Assembly: GCA_949296775.1 (NCBI GenBank)
Contig: CASFQA010000001.1
Coordinates: 62,001-126,000 of the forward strand
Origin: an uncultured bacterium
Lineage (GTDB): Bacteria > Bacillota_I > Bacilli_A > RFN20 > CAG-826
Reading direction: 5' to 3'
DNA length: 64,000 nucleotides
Below are positions 25,429 to 34,496 of the stretch, piece after piece (position 1 is the stretch's first letter; each line of letters starts with the position of its first letter). Below the pieces are notes generated by a model. It saw only the letters and a list, made by a program, of their open reading frames with translations. It made no database searches and was not told the DNA's origin. Position numbers and translations under genes: made by a program.

Positions 25429-27695
25429 AGACCTTTGCTTTAGCCGGCAACCCCAACTCCGGCAAATCGACCTTGTTCAATTCCCTTACCGGCTCAAGGG
25501 CCTACGTCGGCAACTGGCCGGGGGTGACGGTCGAACGGAAAGAAGGGACTTACGTCAACAGGAAAAAGAACGAGGAGGCGAAGATAATCGACCTCCCGGG
25601 CATTTATTCCCTTTCCCCTTATTCGCCAGAGGAGAGGATCGCCCGGGACTACCTGCTTTCCGGCGAGCCGGATCTCGTCATCGCCGTCGTCGATTCGACT
25701 AACCTCGAACGGAACCTCTACCTAACCCTCCAGCTATTGGAGATGGATATCCCGGTGGTGGTGGCCCTCAACATGAGCGACGCCTTGGCTAAGCAAGGCG
25801 GGGCCGTCGACGTCGAAAAGCTTTCCAATGGGCTCGGGGCCCCGGTCATCGCCATCTCCGCCCTCCAGCAGAAAAACCTCGACGAATTGATGGTATTATG
25901 CCTTAAGGAAAGCAAGAAAGGGCGAACCGGGCAGACGGTACTTTCCGACCCCTCCATCCCCAAAGCCGAGGCGATTTACCAAGCGGAGGAGGTCGCCTCA
26001 CCCCTCTTCCACGCGATCAAGGCCTTAGAGGAAGACGAGGTCGAGGAGAAAGACCATCCGGAAGCCTATCGGCAAGTGGGGGAATTGGGGATCGAGTATA
26101 CCCTTTCCTCCCGATTCGCCGATATGCGTTACCGCTTCCTTGAACCCTTGGTCAAGAAGTGCCTTTCCGGGAAGAGGGGCAAAGGGAAGGAGAAGCTGAC
26201 CATTTCCGACAAGATCGACAAGGTATTGACCAATAAGTGGGCCGCTTTGCCGATCATGGCCCTCCTCATGTTCCTCATCTTCCACATCGTGTTCGGGACC
26301 GATTTGCTCTATATCGGCACCATCTATTCGGCGGCGACCGGGAATTCGCTATTCAGCGAAGGCTTCCTCGGGGTCTCGCTTACGATCGACGGGGAGGTGT
26401 ATCATCCCTTCGCCGACTTATTCTACTCAACCGACGGGGTCAATAACCTCGGTGAGTTCCTCCACATGCTGGCCGGGGATAACGAAACCGGGATCCTTGG
26501 CTGCATATCGCTAGGGATCAAGCAGGGGCTCATCAACATCAATACCCCGACCTGGCTCGTCAATTTCCTTTACGACGGGGTCTTAGGCGGGGTGGCGGCG
26601 GTCTTGGGCTTCGTGCCGCAGATCATGCTGCTGTTCGTCTTCTTCTCCTTCTTGGAGGATTCGGGCTACATGGCCCGGGTCGCCTTCGTCTTGGACCGGA
26701 TCTTCCGCCATTTCGGGGTCTCAGGGCGGGCGTTCCTCCCGATGATCATGGGCTTTGGCTGCGCCATCCCGGCCATGATCAACACCCGGTCGCTCTCTTC
26801 GGAGAAAGAGAAGATCAAGACCATCCGGGTCATCCCCTTCTTCACCTGCGGGGCCAAAGCCGAGTTCTTGGTCATCATCGCCGCCGTCATCGCCTCAATC
26901 GTCGGGGTCGATGCCGGGCTATTCACCTTCCTAACCTATGTCTTCGGGGTGGCGGTGGCTTTAATCGCCGTCATCGTCATGACCAAGACCACCTTAAAGG
27001 AAGAGGCCCCGCCCTTCATCATGGAGCTTCCTTCCTACCATCTTCCCCAGCCTAAGGCCTTGACCCTCCACGTCTTGGATAAAGGCGGCCACTTCATCAA
27101 GAAAGCCTTCACCATCATCTTCGCCTCGACCGTCATCATCTGGTTCTTGGCCAACTTCTCCTGGGATTACACCCCGATCTGGACTCTGGATGGGGAAGCG
27201 GCCGAGCAAAGCTCGATCCTCTATTCCCTCGGCAACTTATTGCAGCCCCTGTTCACCCCGATGGGCTTCGGGGTCCAGGCCGGGGAGAACGGCTGGATCT
27301 ACGCCGTCGCCTCGATCCAAGGGATCGTCGCCAAGGAGAACGTCGTCGCCACCGCCGAATCCTTATCGGGGGTCGTCGGCTTCGCCTCCTTCGAGGAATT
27401 CGCCTTGGCTTCCGGCATCTCGACCGCCGGGCTCATCGGCTTCGCCGTCTTCAATATGCTCACCATCCCCTGCTTCGCCTCGGTCGCGACCGCGAAGGGG
27501 GAATTGGGGAGCCGGAAAGCCTATGTCAACACCCTCTTGTTCTGGCTTTTGACTTCCTATGGCTTAGGGACCCTCGCCTACATCACCTGCGAATGGGTTT
27601 GGACCCTCGCCATCACCTTGCCCTGCGTAGCGGGCTTAATCGTCGGGCTCTACTTCTATAACCGCCCGAAGAAAGTCAAGGAGGTGAATGCCTAG
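25425..27695 (+). CDS. feoB: Ferrous iron transporter FeoB
   Basis: 756-residue Fe(II) transporter. The N-terminal G domain has G1 GNPNSGKS (8-15), the switch region GNWPGVTVERKEG, DLPG (G3) and NMSD (G4). A helical spacer follows, then a membrane domain of about ten helices with the Gate motifs MGFGCAIPAM and IPFFTCGAKAEF. It overlaps feoA by 4 bp and the next gene by 1 bp. It imports ferrous iron under anaerobic conditions. Confidence 0.97.
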   Translation: MKTFALAGNPNSGKSTLFNSLTGSRAYVGNWPGVTVERKEGTYVNRKKNEEAKIIDLPGIYSLSPYSPEERIARDYLLSGEPDLVIAVVDSTNLERNLYLTLQLLEMDIPVVVALNMSDALAKQGGAVDVEKLSNGLGAPVIAISALQQKNLDELMVLCLKESKKGRTGQTVLSDPSIPKAEAIYQAEEVASPLFHAIKALEEDEVEEKDHPEAYRQVGELGIEYTLSSRFADMRYRFLEPLVKKCLSGKRGKGKEKLTISDKIDKVLTNKWAALPIMALLMFLIFHIVFGTDLLYIGTIYSAATGNSLFSEGFLGVSLTIDGEVYHPFADLFYSTDGVNNLGEFLHMLAGDNETGILGCISLGIKQGLININTPTWLVNFLYDGVLGGVAAVLGFVPQIMLLFVFFSFLEDSGYMARVAFVLDRIFRHFGVSGRAFLPMIMGFGCAIPAMINTRSLSSEKEKIKTIRVIPFFTCGAKAEFLVIIAAVIASIVGVDAGLFTFLTYVFGVAVALIAVIVMTKTTLKEEAPPFIMELPSYHLPQPKALTLHVLDKGGHFIKKAFTIIFASTVIIWFLANFSWDYTPIWTLDGEAAEQSSILYSLGNLLQPLFTPMGFGVQAGENGWIYAVASIQGIVAKENVVATAESLSGVVGFASFEEFALASGISTAGLIGFAVFNMLTIPCFASVATAKGELGSRKAYVNTLLFWLLTSYGLGTLAYITCEWVWTLAITLPCVAGLIVGLYFYNRPKKVKEVNA

Positions 27696-27931
27696 TGGAT
27701 TTATCCTGGATTAGCTACGTTCTTCTATCCCTTGTCCTTGCTTTCTTCCTCTTCGTCTTGATAAAGGGGATCATCAATAAGCTCCAGGGGAAGGGCGGCT
27801 CTTGCGGCTGCTCTTCCTCCAAGGGCAAGAAGCTGGTCAAGCAGTTCCATAAGATGAAGAAGCGAGAGGCGAAATGCCCTTATTGCCAACATGGAGAAAG
27901 CCACTTTAATCCGGGCGATGCTCGCCATTAA
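27695..27931 (+). CDS. FeoB-associated Cys-rich membrane protein
   Basis: 78 residues starting at a GTG that overlaps the feoB stop by 1 bp. There is one N-terminal membrane helix, then GGSCGCSS and a C-terminal CPYCQHG. This matches the FeoB-associated Cys-rich family, whose biochemical role is not settled; iron handling or redox sensing has been suggested. It is part of the feo operon and its 3' end overlaps the next gene by 41 bp. Confidence 0.88.
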   Translation: MDLSWISYVLLSLVLAFFLFVLIKGIINKLQGKGGSCGCSSSKGKKLVKQFHKMKKREAKCPYCQHGESHFNPGDARH

Positions 27932-28238
27932 GCCCAATCTCGATAAGCGGGGCTATTTCACCAGCAAATCGCTCGCTTATTCCCTCCGGGTGTCAAAGGC
28001 CCGGACTTCGGTCATCGTCGCCTCGCTGATCCAAGACGGGTATTGCCGGAAAATCGGGGCCCGCGATCTGGTCCTAACCGAAAAAGGGGTTCTTTGGGTG
28101 GAGGCGATGGAAAGCGATCTGGCACGCATCGCCCTCAACCTCAATGACCTCTCCCCGATCGAGGCCAAGCAGGTGAGCCGGCTGATTTACGCCTACGGGG
28201 GGACGCGGCTAGTTGAGCAATTGCTTAAAGCGAAATGA
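27891..28238 (+). CDS. Winged-helix DtxR-like/FeoC-like regulator
   Basis: 115-residue helix-turn-helix protein (FTSKSLAYSLRVSKARTSVIVASLIQDGYCRKIG, then a VLTEKG wing), as in DtxR-type N-terminal domains. The short C-terminal part (LSPIEAKQVSRLIYAYGG) is helical and lacks an obvious set of DtxR metal ligands. As the last gene of the feo operon it is probably the local regulator of iron uptake. An alternative is a FeoC-like factor. Confidence 0.7.
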   Translation: MEKATLIRAMLAIKPNLDKRGYFTSKSLAYSLRVSKARTSVIVASLIQDGYCRKIGARDLVLTEKGVLWVEAMESDLARIALNLNDLSPIEAKQVSRLIYAYGGTRLVEQLLKAK

Positions 28239-28253
28239 AACTTGGTCTATAAT
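28225..28253 (+). promoter_or_regulatory. Promoter of tRNA-Arg(TCG)
   Basis: -10 TATAAT (28248-28253) and a weak -35 TTAAAG (28225-28230) with 17-bp spacing, overlapping the end of the regulator gene. Confidence 0.55.
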
Positions 28254-28261
28254 CTTCTGGC

Positions 28262-28338
28262 GCGCCGGTAGCGCAACTGGATAGAGCACCAGACTTCGAA
28301 TCTGGGGGTTACGGGTTCGAGTCCTGTCCGGCGCGCCA
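28262..28338 (+). tRNA. tRNA-Arg (TCG)
   Basis: 77-nt cloverleaf. Acceptor GCGCCGG/CCGGCGC, anticodon loop CTTCGAA, T-arm GGGTTCGAGTCC, discriminator G and encoded CCA. The accessory region begins right after it. Confidence 0.97.
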
Positions 28339-28390
28339 TCTTATAACTAACATTTTGATACAAAGTAAGGCTATCAAAGTGAACGATATT

Positions 28391-28420
28391 TGCTCGAGAA
28401 ATCGGGCATTTTTTGTTTTT
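28391..28420 (+). terminator. Terminator downstream of tRNA-Arg(TCG)
   Basis: TGCTCGA/TCGGGCA around GAAA, followed by TTTTTTGTTTTTT. Confidence 0.75.
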
Positions 28421-28478
28421 TGCGTTTTGCTAGTTGATGAAAATCGATTCGAACTGATGGATTTTTAAAATTTGTTTC

Positions 28479-28518
28479 TACTAAAAAAACGATACCCTAC
28501 TAGAGAAATGATACCCCC
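28479..28518. repeat. Left inverted repeat of an AT-rich accessory block
   Basis: Two units, ACGATACCCTACTAG and AATGATACCCCC. They are the reverse complement of the unit array at 33027-33077, so the two arrays face each other about 4.6 kb apart like ends of a mobile element. Confidence 0.7.
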
Positions 28519-28760
28519 ATCAAAATCTCAACATTGTCACGGTTTTTCTCCTTCCTTTTCCCGAAGTTGTCCCAAGTGTTGATTTTTCTTTAATTATTAT
28601 GCTTATTTATTCCTTAAAAATCGCTGGCATTTACACAATAAAGATGTGGTGGCTGAAGTGATGAAAATGATGAAAAGACAAAATAGATAACTATAAACAA
28701 AGTCAGGTTATATCTTCGTCTAATTTGACAAAATGATAAAATATAAATGAGGTAGATATC

Positions 28761-30689
28761 TTGTTACACGTTAAACACTATCCAGTTAATGATTTTGCTT
28801 ATTCAGTTATGCTCCAAGAAAGCATGAATGTTTTGGCTAACAATATTCTTAACTTTGATAATCCGAATGTATTTGAAATAATTCAGATATTTAATATTAG
28901 CTTGTTTTTTAAAGACGAGCAGTATCTTAATGAACATGGAAAAAACATACTAAACACTAACAAAAAGTACATTCCGATATTAAAGAAGACACAAAGCCTT
29001 TATTTTAAGAACATTAATAGTCGGAAGATTGAGAGTGATTTTGTATTTTTAAAAGACAATTTATCTACAGAGAGTTCGTATACTCCATCCGACTATTTTG
29101 AAACTTTGTCTTCAAATATCGACTTTTCTAAATGCCAAAGAGATATAGGTGAAATCTGCTTCAAATATGTTCCACTATCCTTCATGCTAGAAAACAAAGA
29201 CTTTGTTGATGCCTTTTCTTCACTGATAAAGAGTGAAATGCTGAACAATCCGCAATATTTCAGCCTACTTATTTACCAATATGATGATGCCTCTTTTAGA
29301 AATGATTATTATTTTCCGAAATTTAGTGATGATGAGATTAATATTCTAATTGAAGGATATTTGAAATCTAAAGAGTGTGATTTAAAAGCATTAGAGCTTG
29401 CCGCTCTGCATAAGGATTCATCGGAAACATATCGAATCAAACGTAAAACTCGATTGATGATTTCGCAAAAATTAAAAGAAGAACAAAAGAGATTCTTAAA
29501 CGATGAAAATGTGGTTTCTATGCGCGTACATCATGACTATGGCTTTATTGTTTCTATTGATCAGAAAGATTTGTTTACTGTGAAGACGGAGAATAACCAA
29601 ACTCTAATTTCTTTTTCTAAAACCTTTTTTAATGATGCTGACTCGTGGGAAAAAGTTTTAGATAGATTACTTGATTGTGGTGTTCTAATTAATCAATTTG
29701 GTTCTATAAGCAATCTATATAATCCATACAAAGAAAATACTATTTCCAAACATTTTGAAGCCATTCATGTAACGCAATATGGCTCACAGATATACCAATT
29801 TCAAAACGGACTTAATCAAACTTTTTTTGACTTTCTTTATTCTAATTTCTCACATATAAGCAGAAACTTTGAAGATTTGTCCGTTTGGATTATCACTGAT
29901 AAGATAAATCCGTTATTAGAAGGTTCAAAACTTAATTTGACATTTGCAAAAGACGATAATTTTCAAATTAAATGCGAGCATCTATTTAACCAAATCGCAT
30001 CATTGCTTTTGCAATATAGGATTTTTGTCGAAGAGGGAGAAATTAGCCCAGCTCTTATAGATGAAACAAAAGACTCGTTAAAAATATGTGATCTCCCTTC
30101 ACTGATAAAAGATAAGTACTACGACATTAATCCCAATAGCAACGAAGCTAGAACAATAATATTTTTGTTGTTTAGCAATCAATCCGGTATTAACTATGTA
30201 AGTGAAGATTTAAATGCAGACAATTTCTTTGACCTCATAAGAAGTAAAAAGATAAACATTGACAATTATAAAGGAGAGCTGAAAACAAAGATCGATTATC
30301 TTATTGAGCATTCAATTATAAATATTGAAAATGGAGCACTAATTTTTTCAAGTTTTGAAACGTCCTTCGTTTGGAAATTATTATTTAGCAATCTTTTTAT
30401 TCCATCTTATTTAGTAGACGATAATGTCATTCAGTTGCTGGATAATTATTGCAACAAACAAATATGTAGAAAATATTCAAAACTATTTTCAAATGCTGAA
30501 GCTGATTATTTGGATTACATTATGAATAATTCTAAATTTTCGAATGCCCTTGCTTTACGCAACCATTATGCACATGGACAATCGATTTATTATAATAAAC
30601 AGCAAAATCAGGGCAATTATTTGATTGGATTAAGGACGTTGCTTATTATCCTTGTCAAAATTTATAAAGATTTGGTTGAGCATAAGTGA
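28761..30689 (+). CDS. Large AT-rich protein with C-terminal HEPN RNase motif
   Basis: 642 residues; TTG start after GAGGTAGA. No known domain is recognised in the N-terminal 550 residues. The C-terminus has LRNHYAHG, i.e. R600-x4-H605, the RxxxxH signature of HEPN ribonucleases as found in DUF4209-like and abortive-infection proteins. Composition is far more AT-rich than the core genes. It lies between facing inverted repeats, next to a tRNA. A stress- or phage-triggered RNase is a reasonable hypothesis, but nothing in the sequence proves defence. Confidence 0.75.
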   Translation: MLHVKHYPVNDFAYSVMLQESMNVLANNILNFDNPNVFEIIQIFNISLFFKDEQYLNEHGKNILNTNKKYIPILKKTQSLYFKNINSRKIESDFVFLKDNLSTESSYTPSDYFETLSSNIDFSKCQRDIGEICFKYVPLSFMLENKDFVDAFSSLIKSEMLNNPQYFSLLIYQYDDASFRNDYYFPKFSDDEINILIEGYLKSKECDLKALELAALHKDSSETYRIKRKTRLMISQKLKEEQKRFLNDENVVSMRVHHDYGFIVSIDQKDLFTVKTENNQTLISFSKTFFNDADSWEKVLDRLLDCGVLINQFGSISNLYNPYKENTISKHFEAIHVTQYGSQIYQFQNGLNQTFFDFLYSNFSHISRNFEDLSVWIITDKINPLLEGSKLNLTFAKDDNFQIKCEHLFNQIASLLLQYRIFVEEGEISPALIDETKDSLKICDLPSLIKDKYYDINPNSNEARTIIFLLFSNQSGINYVSEDLNADNFFDLIRSKKINIDNYKGELKTKIDYLIEHSIINIENGALIFSSFETSFVWKLLFSNLFIPSYLVDDNVIQLLDNYCNKQICRKYSKLFSNAEADYLDYIMNNSKFSNALALRNHYAHGQSIYYNKQQNQGNYLIGLRTLLIILVKIYKDLVEHK

Positions 30690-30872
30690 AATATTATTGG
30701 GTTTTGATTTTCTTTGTAATACTTGTTCAAAAAATAGAGGTAGCGAAGGCCTCAAAATTTTTAGAAATTTATCAATTTTGCTAATTTAATATCGATAAGA
30801 AGTGTTTAAACTCTTAAAGTGCTAACATACGTTGTTTAATCATCTTATACATAATATTTGATGCAAAACAAC
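30690..30872. other. AT-rich spacer between the HEPN gene and the IS element
   Basis: No gene or clear signal seen. Confidence 0.3.
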
Positions 30873-32250
30873 GGGGACCACGGATAAATGTTGTGTAAGG
30901 GAAAAGCCCGGTCTCATCCCACCCCTAGGGGTGGCGGCCCGGGCTTGAAACCTAAGATGTAGCCTTCTATCCTTGCCGTTGCACCAAAAAGGAGAAAGCT
31001 ACATGAGTGATTCTAATGCAAAAACGCCGGGCCGGGAAGCCCTTTCGCCTGCCATCGAGCCGATGAGGAAAGCCACCGAGCAGGCGGTCAACGAGGCCAT
31101 GGAGGACCAGTTCCCGTCCTTTCCGGAGGACCGCGTTTCCGGCTCGGGGTCGCCGAGGAACGGCCGCTACGAGAGGAAGGCCCTCGCCACGGTCGGCGAG
31201 ATCGACGTCCGCGTGCCAAGGGATGGGCTGGGCTATTCGAGGAGAGGGCCATAGGCAGGTGCAGGAGGAGGGCCGACGGCCTGGACGCCGAGATCGGGGC
31301 CCTCTACGCCCAGGGGACGTCGTCCTCGGACATAAGCCAGTGCCTTTCCGCGGAATCGGGCGTCGAGGCGTTGGAGAAGCCCGTCCTCGCGATCGCGAAG
31401 GGAAGCTACGGCGAGGCCGAGGGGTTCAATTCCGGGAAACCGCCGAAATGCGCCTTCGTCTGCCTGGACGGGACGCGGCTCCCAGTGAGGGGGAGGCACG
31501 GCGACGGGCCCGACCGTTGCGAAAAGGAATGCGTCATGGCCGCCTTGGGCATCACCGAATCCGGCCGAAAGGAGGCCCTCGGCTTCCGGATAGGGCCGAG
31601 CGAGTCGGCGGAGGGGCGGGGAAAATGCCTTGAAAGCCCCAAGGAGAGGGGGATCGGCGAGCCCATGATGTCCATCGCGGACGGGCTGCAGGGGATGCCA
31701 GAGGCCATAAGGCGGGCATTCCCCGGACCCTCCCGCCAAAGGCGCCCGGTCCACGTCGGGAGGAACGTGCCCTCCGGGGCGAGGGGGAAGGGCAGGCAGG
31801 CCGTATCGGACGATTTCAAATCGGTCTATCCGGCCGGATCGGAGGCGGAGGCGAAGGCCCGGCTGGGCCCATTCGTGGCGAAGCGGCCGCAAGCCCACCC
31901 ATCGTTCGGGAAGTACCTGGCCGAGCCGGGGCCGTTCCCGTTCTGCCGCTTCCCCAAGGCGGCCTGGGGGCCCCTTTGCACCTCAAACGCGGTTGAGGCC
32001 TTCCGCGCCTGCCTCAAAAGGAAGCTGAGGGCCAGGCTGGCCCTCCATTCCCTCAAGAACGGGCGCTGCCTCATAGCCGTCGAGGCAGAGAGATACGACA
32101 GATCCGGCAGGAACAGGAGGCTGACGGGCTTCGATGAGCTGACGGCCGACGAAGTGAAAACCCTTGGAATGGAGAGGCAGAAATAGTTTAATGTCAGAGC
32201 AAGAGGAAGGCGTCGAAGGTCTTATCACACAAAATTCGGCGGTGGTCTCG
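30873..32250 (+). mobile_element. IS256-family-like insertion sequence, degenerate
   Basis: Imperfect terminal inverted repeats: a left end GACCACGGATAAATGTTGTG starting near 30876, and a right end whose complement begins GACCACCGCCGAATTTTGTG (near 32247). The TTGTGT core is typical of IS256 ends. Inside is one GC-rich transposase reading with a frameshift. The element splits an AlbA_2-type ATP-binding gene whose 3' part follows at 32251. Confidence 0.75.
31003..32186 (+). pseudogene. IS256-like (Mutator-type) transposase, frameshifted
   Basis: The first frame (from ATG 31003 after AAAGGAGAAAG) encodes NGRYERKALATVGEIDVRVPRDG, the start of an IS256 transposase. It stops near 31254. The sequence continues in another frame with LDAEIGALYAQGTSSSDIS, then FVCLDGTRLPVRG, IADGLQGMPEAIRRAFPG and TSNAVEAFRACLKRKLRA. 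These carry the catalytic-type Asp, Asp and Glu positions. A single frameshift around 31245-31255 plus shortened spacing makes it inactive unless rescued by frameshifting. Confidence 0.85.
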
Positions 32251-32688
32251 CTCAAACAATCGAAGGCTTTTATTTAGGAGAATCAGTACCAGTAAACGAG
32301 AAACTCTCTGAGATTTTTGCTCAGCTAAGAATAAGCGATAAATCTGGTAGAGGCGTACCGAAAATTGTTGAAAGTTATACTAGAAATGCCTTCCAATTCA
32401 GAGACAATTCAATTGTGATAAAAATCCCTTTTAATTCAATTAGAAAAGTTGGTAACAAAGTTGGTAATAATGTTGGTGATAAAACCATTACTACAAGAAA
32501 ACATGGCTTAAATTCAACTAGAGAAAGAATACTTTCAGAAATGAGACATAATCCAAATATTACTAAAGCCGAACTAGTCGTTTTAATCGGATACGGCAAT
32601 CGATAATAATATAAGGTATTTAAGAAATAACGGATTTATAAAACGTATCGGCGAAAACAAAAACGGATATTGGGAGGTTGTTAAATGA
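32251..32688 (+). pseudogene. 3' remnant of an AlbA_2/HATPase_c_4 ATP-binding protein, cut by the IS
   Basis: Contains VPVNEKLSEIFAQLRISDKSGRGVPKIVES, a linker with GNKVGNNVGDK repeats and a winged helix (ILSEMRHNPNITKAELV). After a small frameshift near 32600 the final IRYLRNNGFIKRIGENKNGYWEVV follows. The N-terminal part is absent on the left side of the IS. It overlaps the next remnant by 4 bp. Confidence 0.75.
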
Positions 32689-32998
32689 ATATAGATAAAA
32701 GGAGTGGATATTGTGGCATCGATTGTAGCAAATGTGAGCCTATATCGTCGCAATCACTAATGACAATGAATTAAAGGAAAAAACGGCAAGACTTTGCTCT
32801 AAACTAAATAATGCAAAAATATTGCCCGAGAATATTAATTGCAATGGGTGGAATCTGAAGGAATTAAAACAATCTTTTGTACAAATTTATGTTTTTTTAG
32901 ATAATGTGCGATAGAGAATAATGTTGATAATTGCAAGCAATGCGCGAAATTCAACACATGTGCCGATATTCAAAAACTCGTGAAAATAAAAAATCTAT
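32685..32998 (+). pseudogene. DUF3795 protein, frameshifted
   Basis: ATG 32685 starts MNIDKRSGYCGIDCSKCE, the DUF3795 signature. The reading then breaks. Pieces corresponding to ITNDNELKEKTARL, LPENINCNG and NCKQCAKFNTCADIQ are found in other frames up to about 32998. At least two frameshifts; clearly dead. Confidence 0.75.
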
Positions 32999-33026
32999 AA
33001 TTTCAATCATATTTTGCCTTTTTTAA

Positions 33027-33077
33027 AGGTATCGTTTTTCTAGTAAGGGTATCATTTCGCTAGTAGGGGTATCGTTT
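33027..33077. repeat. Right inverted repeat of the AT-rich accessory block
   Basis: About 2.5 units of (G)GGTATC(G/A)TTTyk-CTAGTA(r), in opposite orientation to 28479-28518. Confidence 0.7.
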
Positions 33078-33099
33078 TGTATTAAAGCGATAGCATAAA

Positions 33100-33429
33100 G
33101 ATATTTTCCGACAAACACCTATAATGCGCGGGCGTTAAAGGGTTAAGTCGGTTTTTAGGGCCGCGTCCAGACTCGATGAGGCCCATCCGGCTAGGCCCTT
33201 TGGCTTCATCGGATTGGGTTCGTCGCCGGCTTCGCCTTCTTCCGAGGCCTCGGAGAGCGTCTTGCGCTCGGGGTCGGCGATGGCGGAGATGCCCTCTTTG
33301 GTGAGCCTTCGGCATTTGTCCGTTTGATCTCTCCTTGCCGGGGACGGGCGGGGCGTCACTATTTTAACCCGAGGCAGGACATGACTTCTAAACGGAACCC
33401 AAAACAGGACATGACGTTTTTAATCAAGC
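33100..33429. repeat. Three-copy dispersed repeat, copy 1
   Basis: Begins TTTTCCGACAAACACCTATA, contains the GC-rich segment GCCTCGGAGAGCGTCTTGCG and ends in two CAGGACATGAC units and AATCAAGC. Copies at 34190-34413 and 35884-36184 are in the same orientation. It probably derives from an IS end or a non-autonomous element; no protein function recognised. Confidence 0.8.
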
Positions 33430-33544
33430 TCCGCTGTTATTATTCATTGCAATATAAATAAAAAGCACATAATTATCATATAAACCGATTAAAATTCATT
33501 CGTTTTGCATATAATAAAGATGAAATTCAATAGGAGGTATTCTC

Positions 33545-33802
33545 ATGGCTAACATCAATGTCACGATCCGCATGGATGAGCAGCTTAAAGCCCAGGCTGA
33601 TGAATTGTTTAGCGATCTCGGGCTTTCCTTAAGTTCTGCCATTACCATGTTTGCCAAACAAGCCGTTCGGGAACAACGCATTCCCTTTGAGGTCAAGCGT
33701 TCAGGAACTACGATTCAAGTAGCAACAGATAGTTCCGTAGAAACACTTTCCAAACAGCTCATTGAAAAAAACCGGATGGCTTATGAGGAGTTGGCGAAGT
33801 GA
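33545..33802 (+). CDS. RelB/DinJ family antitoxin
   Basis: 85-residue ribbon-helix-helix antitoxin. It starts MANINVTIRMDEQLKAQAD and continues LFSDLGLSLSSAITMFAKQAV, the RelB/DinJ DNA-binding motif. A C-terminal tail should wrap the toxin. The start follows AGGAGG. The stop overlaps the GTG start of the Doc-like gene by 4 bp, so the pair was a translationally coupled toxin-antitoxin operon. The antitoxin is intact while the toxin is not. Confidence 0.9.
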   Translation: MANINVTIRMDEQLKAQADELFSDLGLSLSSAITMFAKQAVREQRIPFEVKRSGTTIQVATDSSVETLSKQLIEKNRMAYEELAK

Positions 33803-34188
33803 TTGTTCTTTCCAAACATCAAATCATCGCTATGCACCATGCTTTGATAATGGAAACAGGCGGTTTGGATGGCTTACGGGACGAAGGATTTTTGGATTCG
33901 ACCATCGCCGCCCCGTTCCAAACCTTTGATTCAACCGAACTGTTTCAATCCGTGTAACAGAAAGCGGCTCGTCTAGCTTGCGGGCTGGTACAAAACCACC
34001 CCTTCCTTGATGGCAACAAGCGAATCGGCGCACACGCAATGCTTGTGTTCCTCGAATTGAACGGATTCCCCCTTTTCTATACGCAAGATGAACTGGCCTG
34101 GGTTTTTCTAAAAATGGCGGCCGGCGAAATTGATTATGACGACCTTTTGAAATGGGTAATCGACCATGAAAAAACTGATGATGATTGA
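33799..34188 (+). pseudogene. doc: Doc/Fic-type toxin with internal stop
   Basis: GTG start overlaps the antitoxin stop. The reading HQIIAMHHALIMETGG, HPFLDGNKRIGAHAML and FLELNGFPLF is a Doc (death-on-curing) protein with the Fic motif HPFxDGNKR. A TAA at 33955-33957 interrupts the frame right before QKAARLACGL; a single CAA or GAA to TAA change explains it. The rest of the frame is open to the TGA at 34186. Doc toxins phosphorylate EF-Tu; this copy should be inactive. Confidence 0.85.
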
Positions 34189-34189
34189 C

Positions 34190-34413
34190 CTTCCCGTACC
34201 GAACGACGGGGGCTTCGCCTTCTTCCGGAGGCCTCGGAGAGCGTCTTGCGCTCGGGGTCGGCGATGGCGGAGATGCCCCCTTTAGCGAGTCTTCTCTATT
34301 TGTCCGTTTGATCTCTCCTTGCCGGGGGCGGGAGGGACATCACTATTTTAACCGGAGACAGGACATGACTTCTAAACGAAACCAAAAACAGGACATGACG
34401 TTTTTAATCAAGC
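34190..34413. repeat. Three-copy dispersed repeat, copy 2
   Basis: Shares the GC-rich segment and the paired CAGGACATGAC units with copies 1 and 3 but lacks the ACAAACACCTATAATGCGC end. Confidence 0.8.
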
Positions 34414-34496
34414 GTTCTGTTACAAAAACTGTAAATTCCTAGATATTCTGCTTGTTTTTATATATATTTTTATTATCAAGAAAACAATTCTTTATT

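Noticed and set aside
31233-31898. 221-codon minus-strand frame opposite the transposase
   Set aside because: It is antisense to recognisable IS256 transposase motifs in GC-rich DNA.
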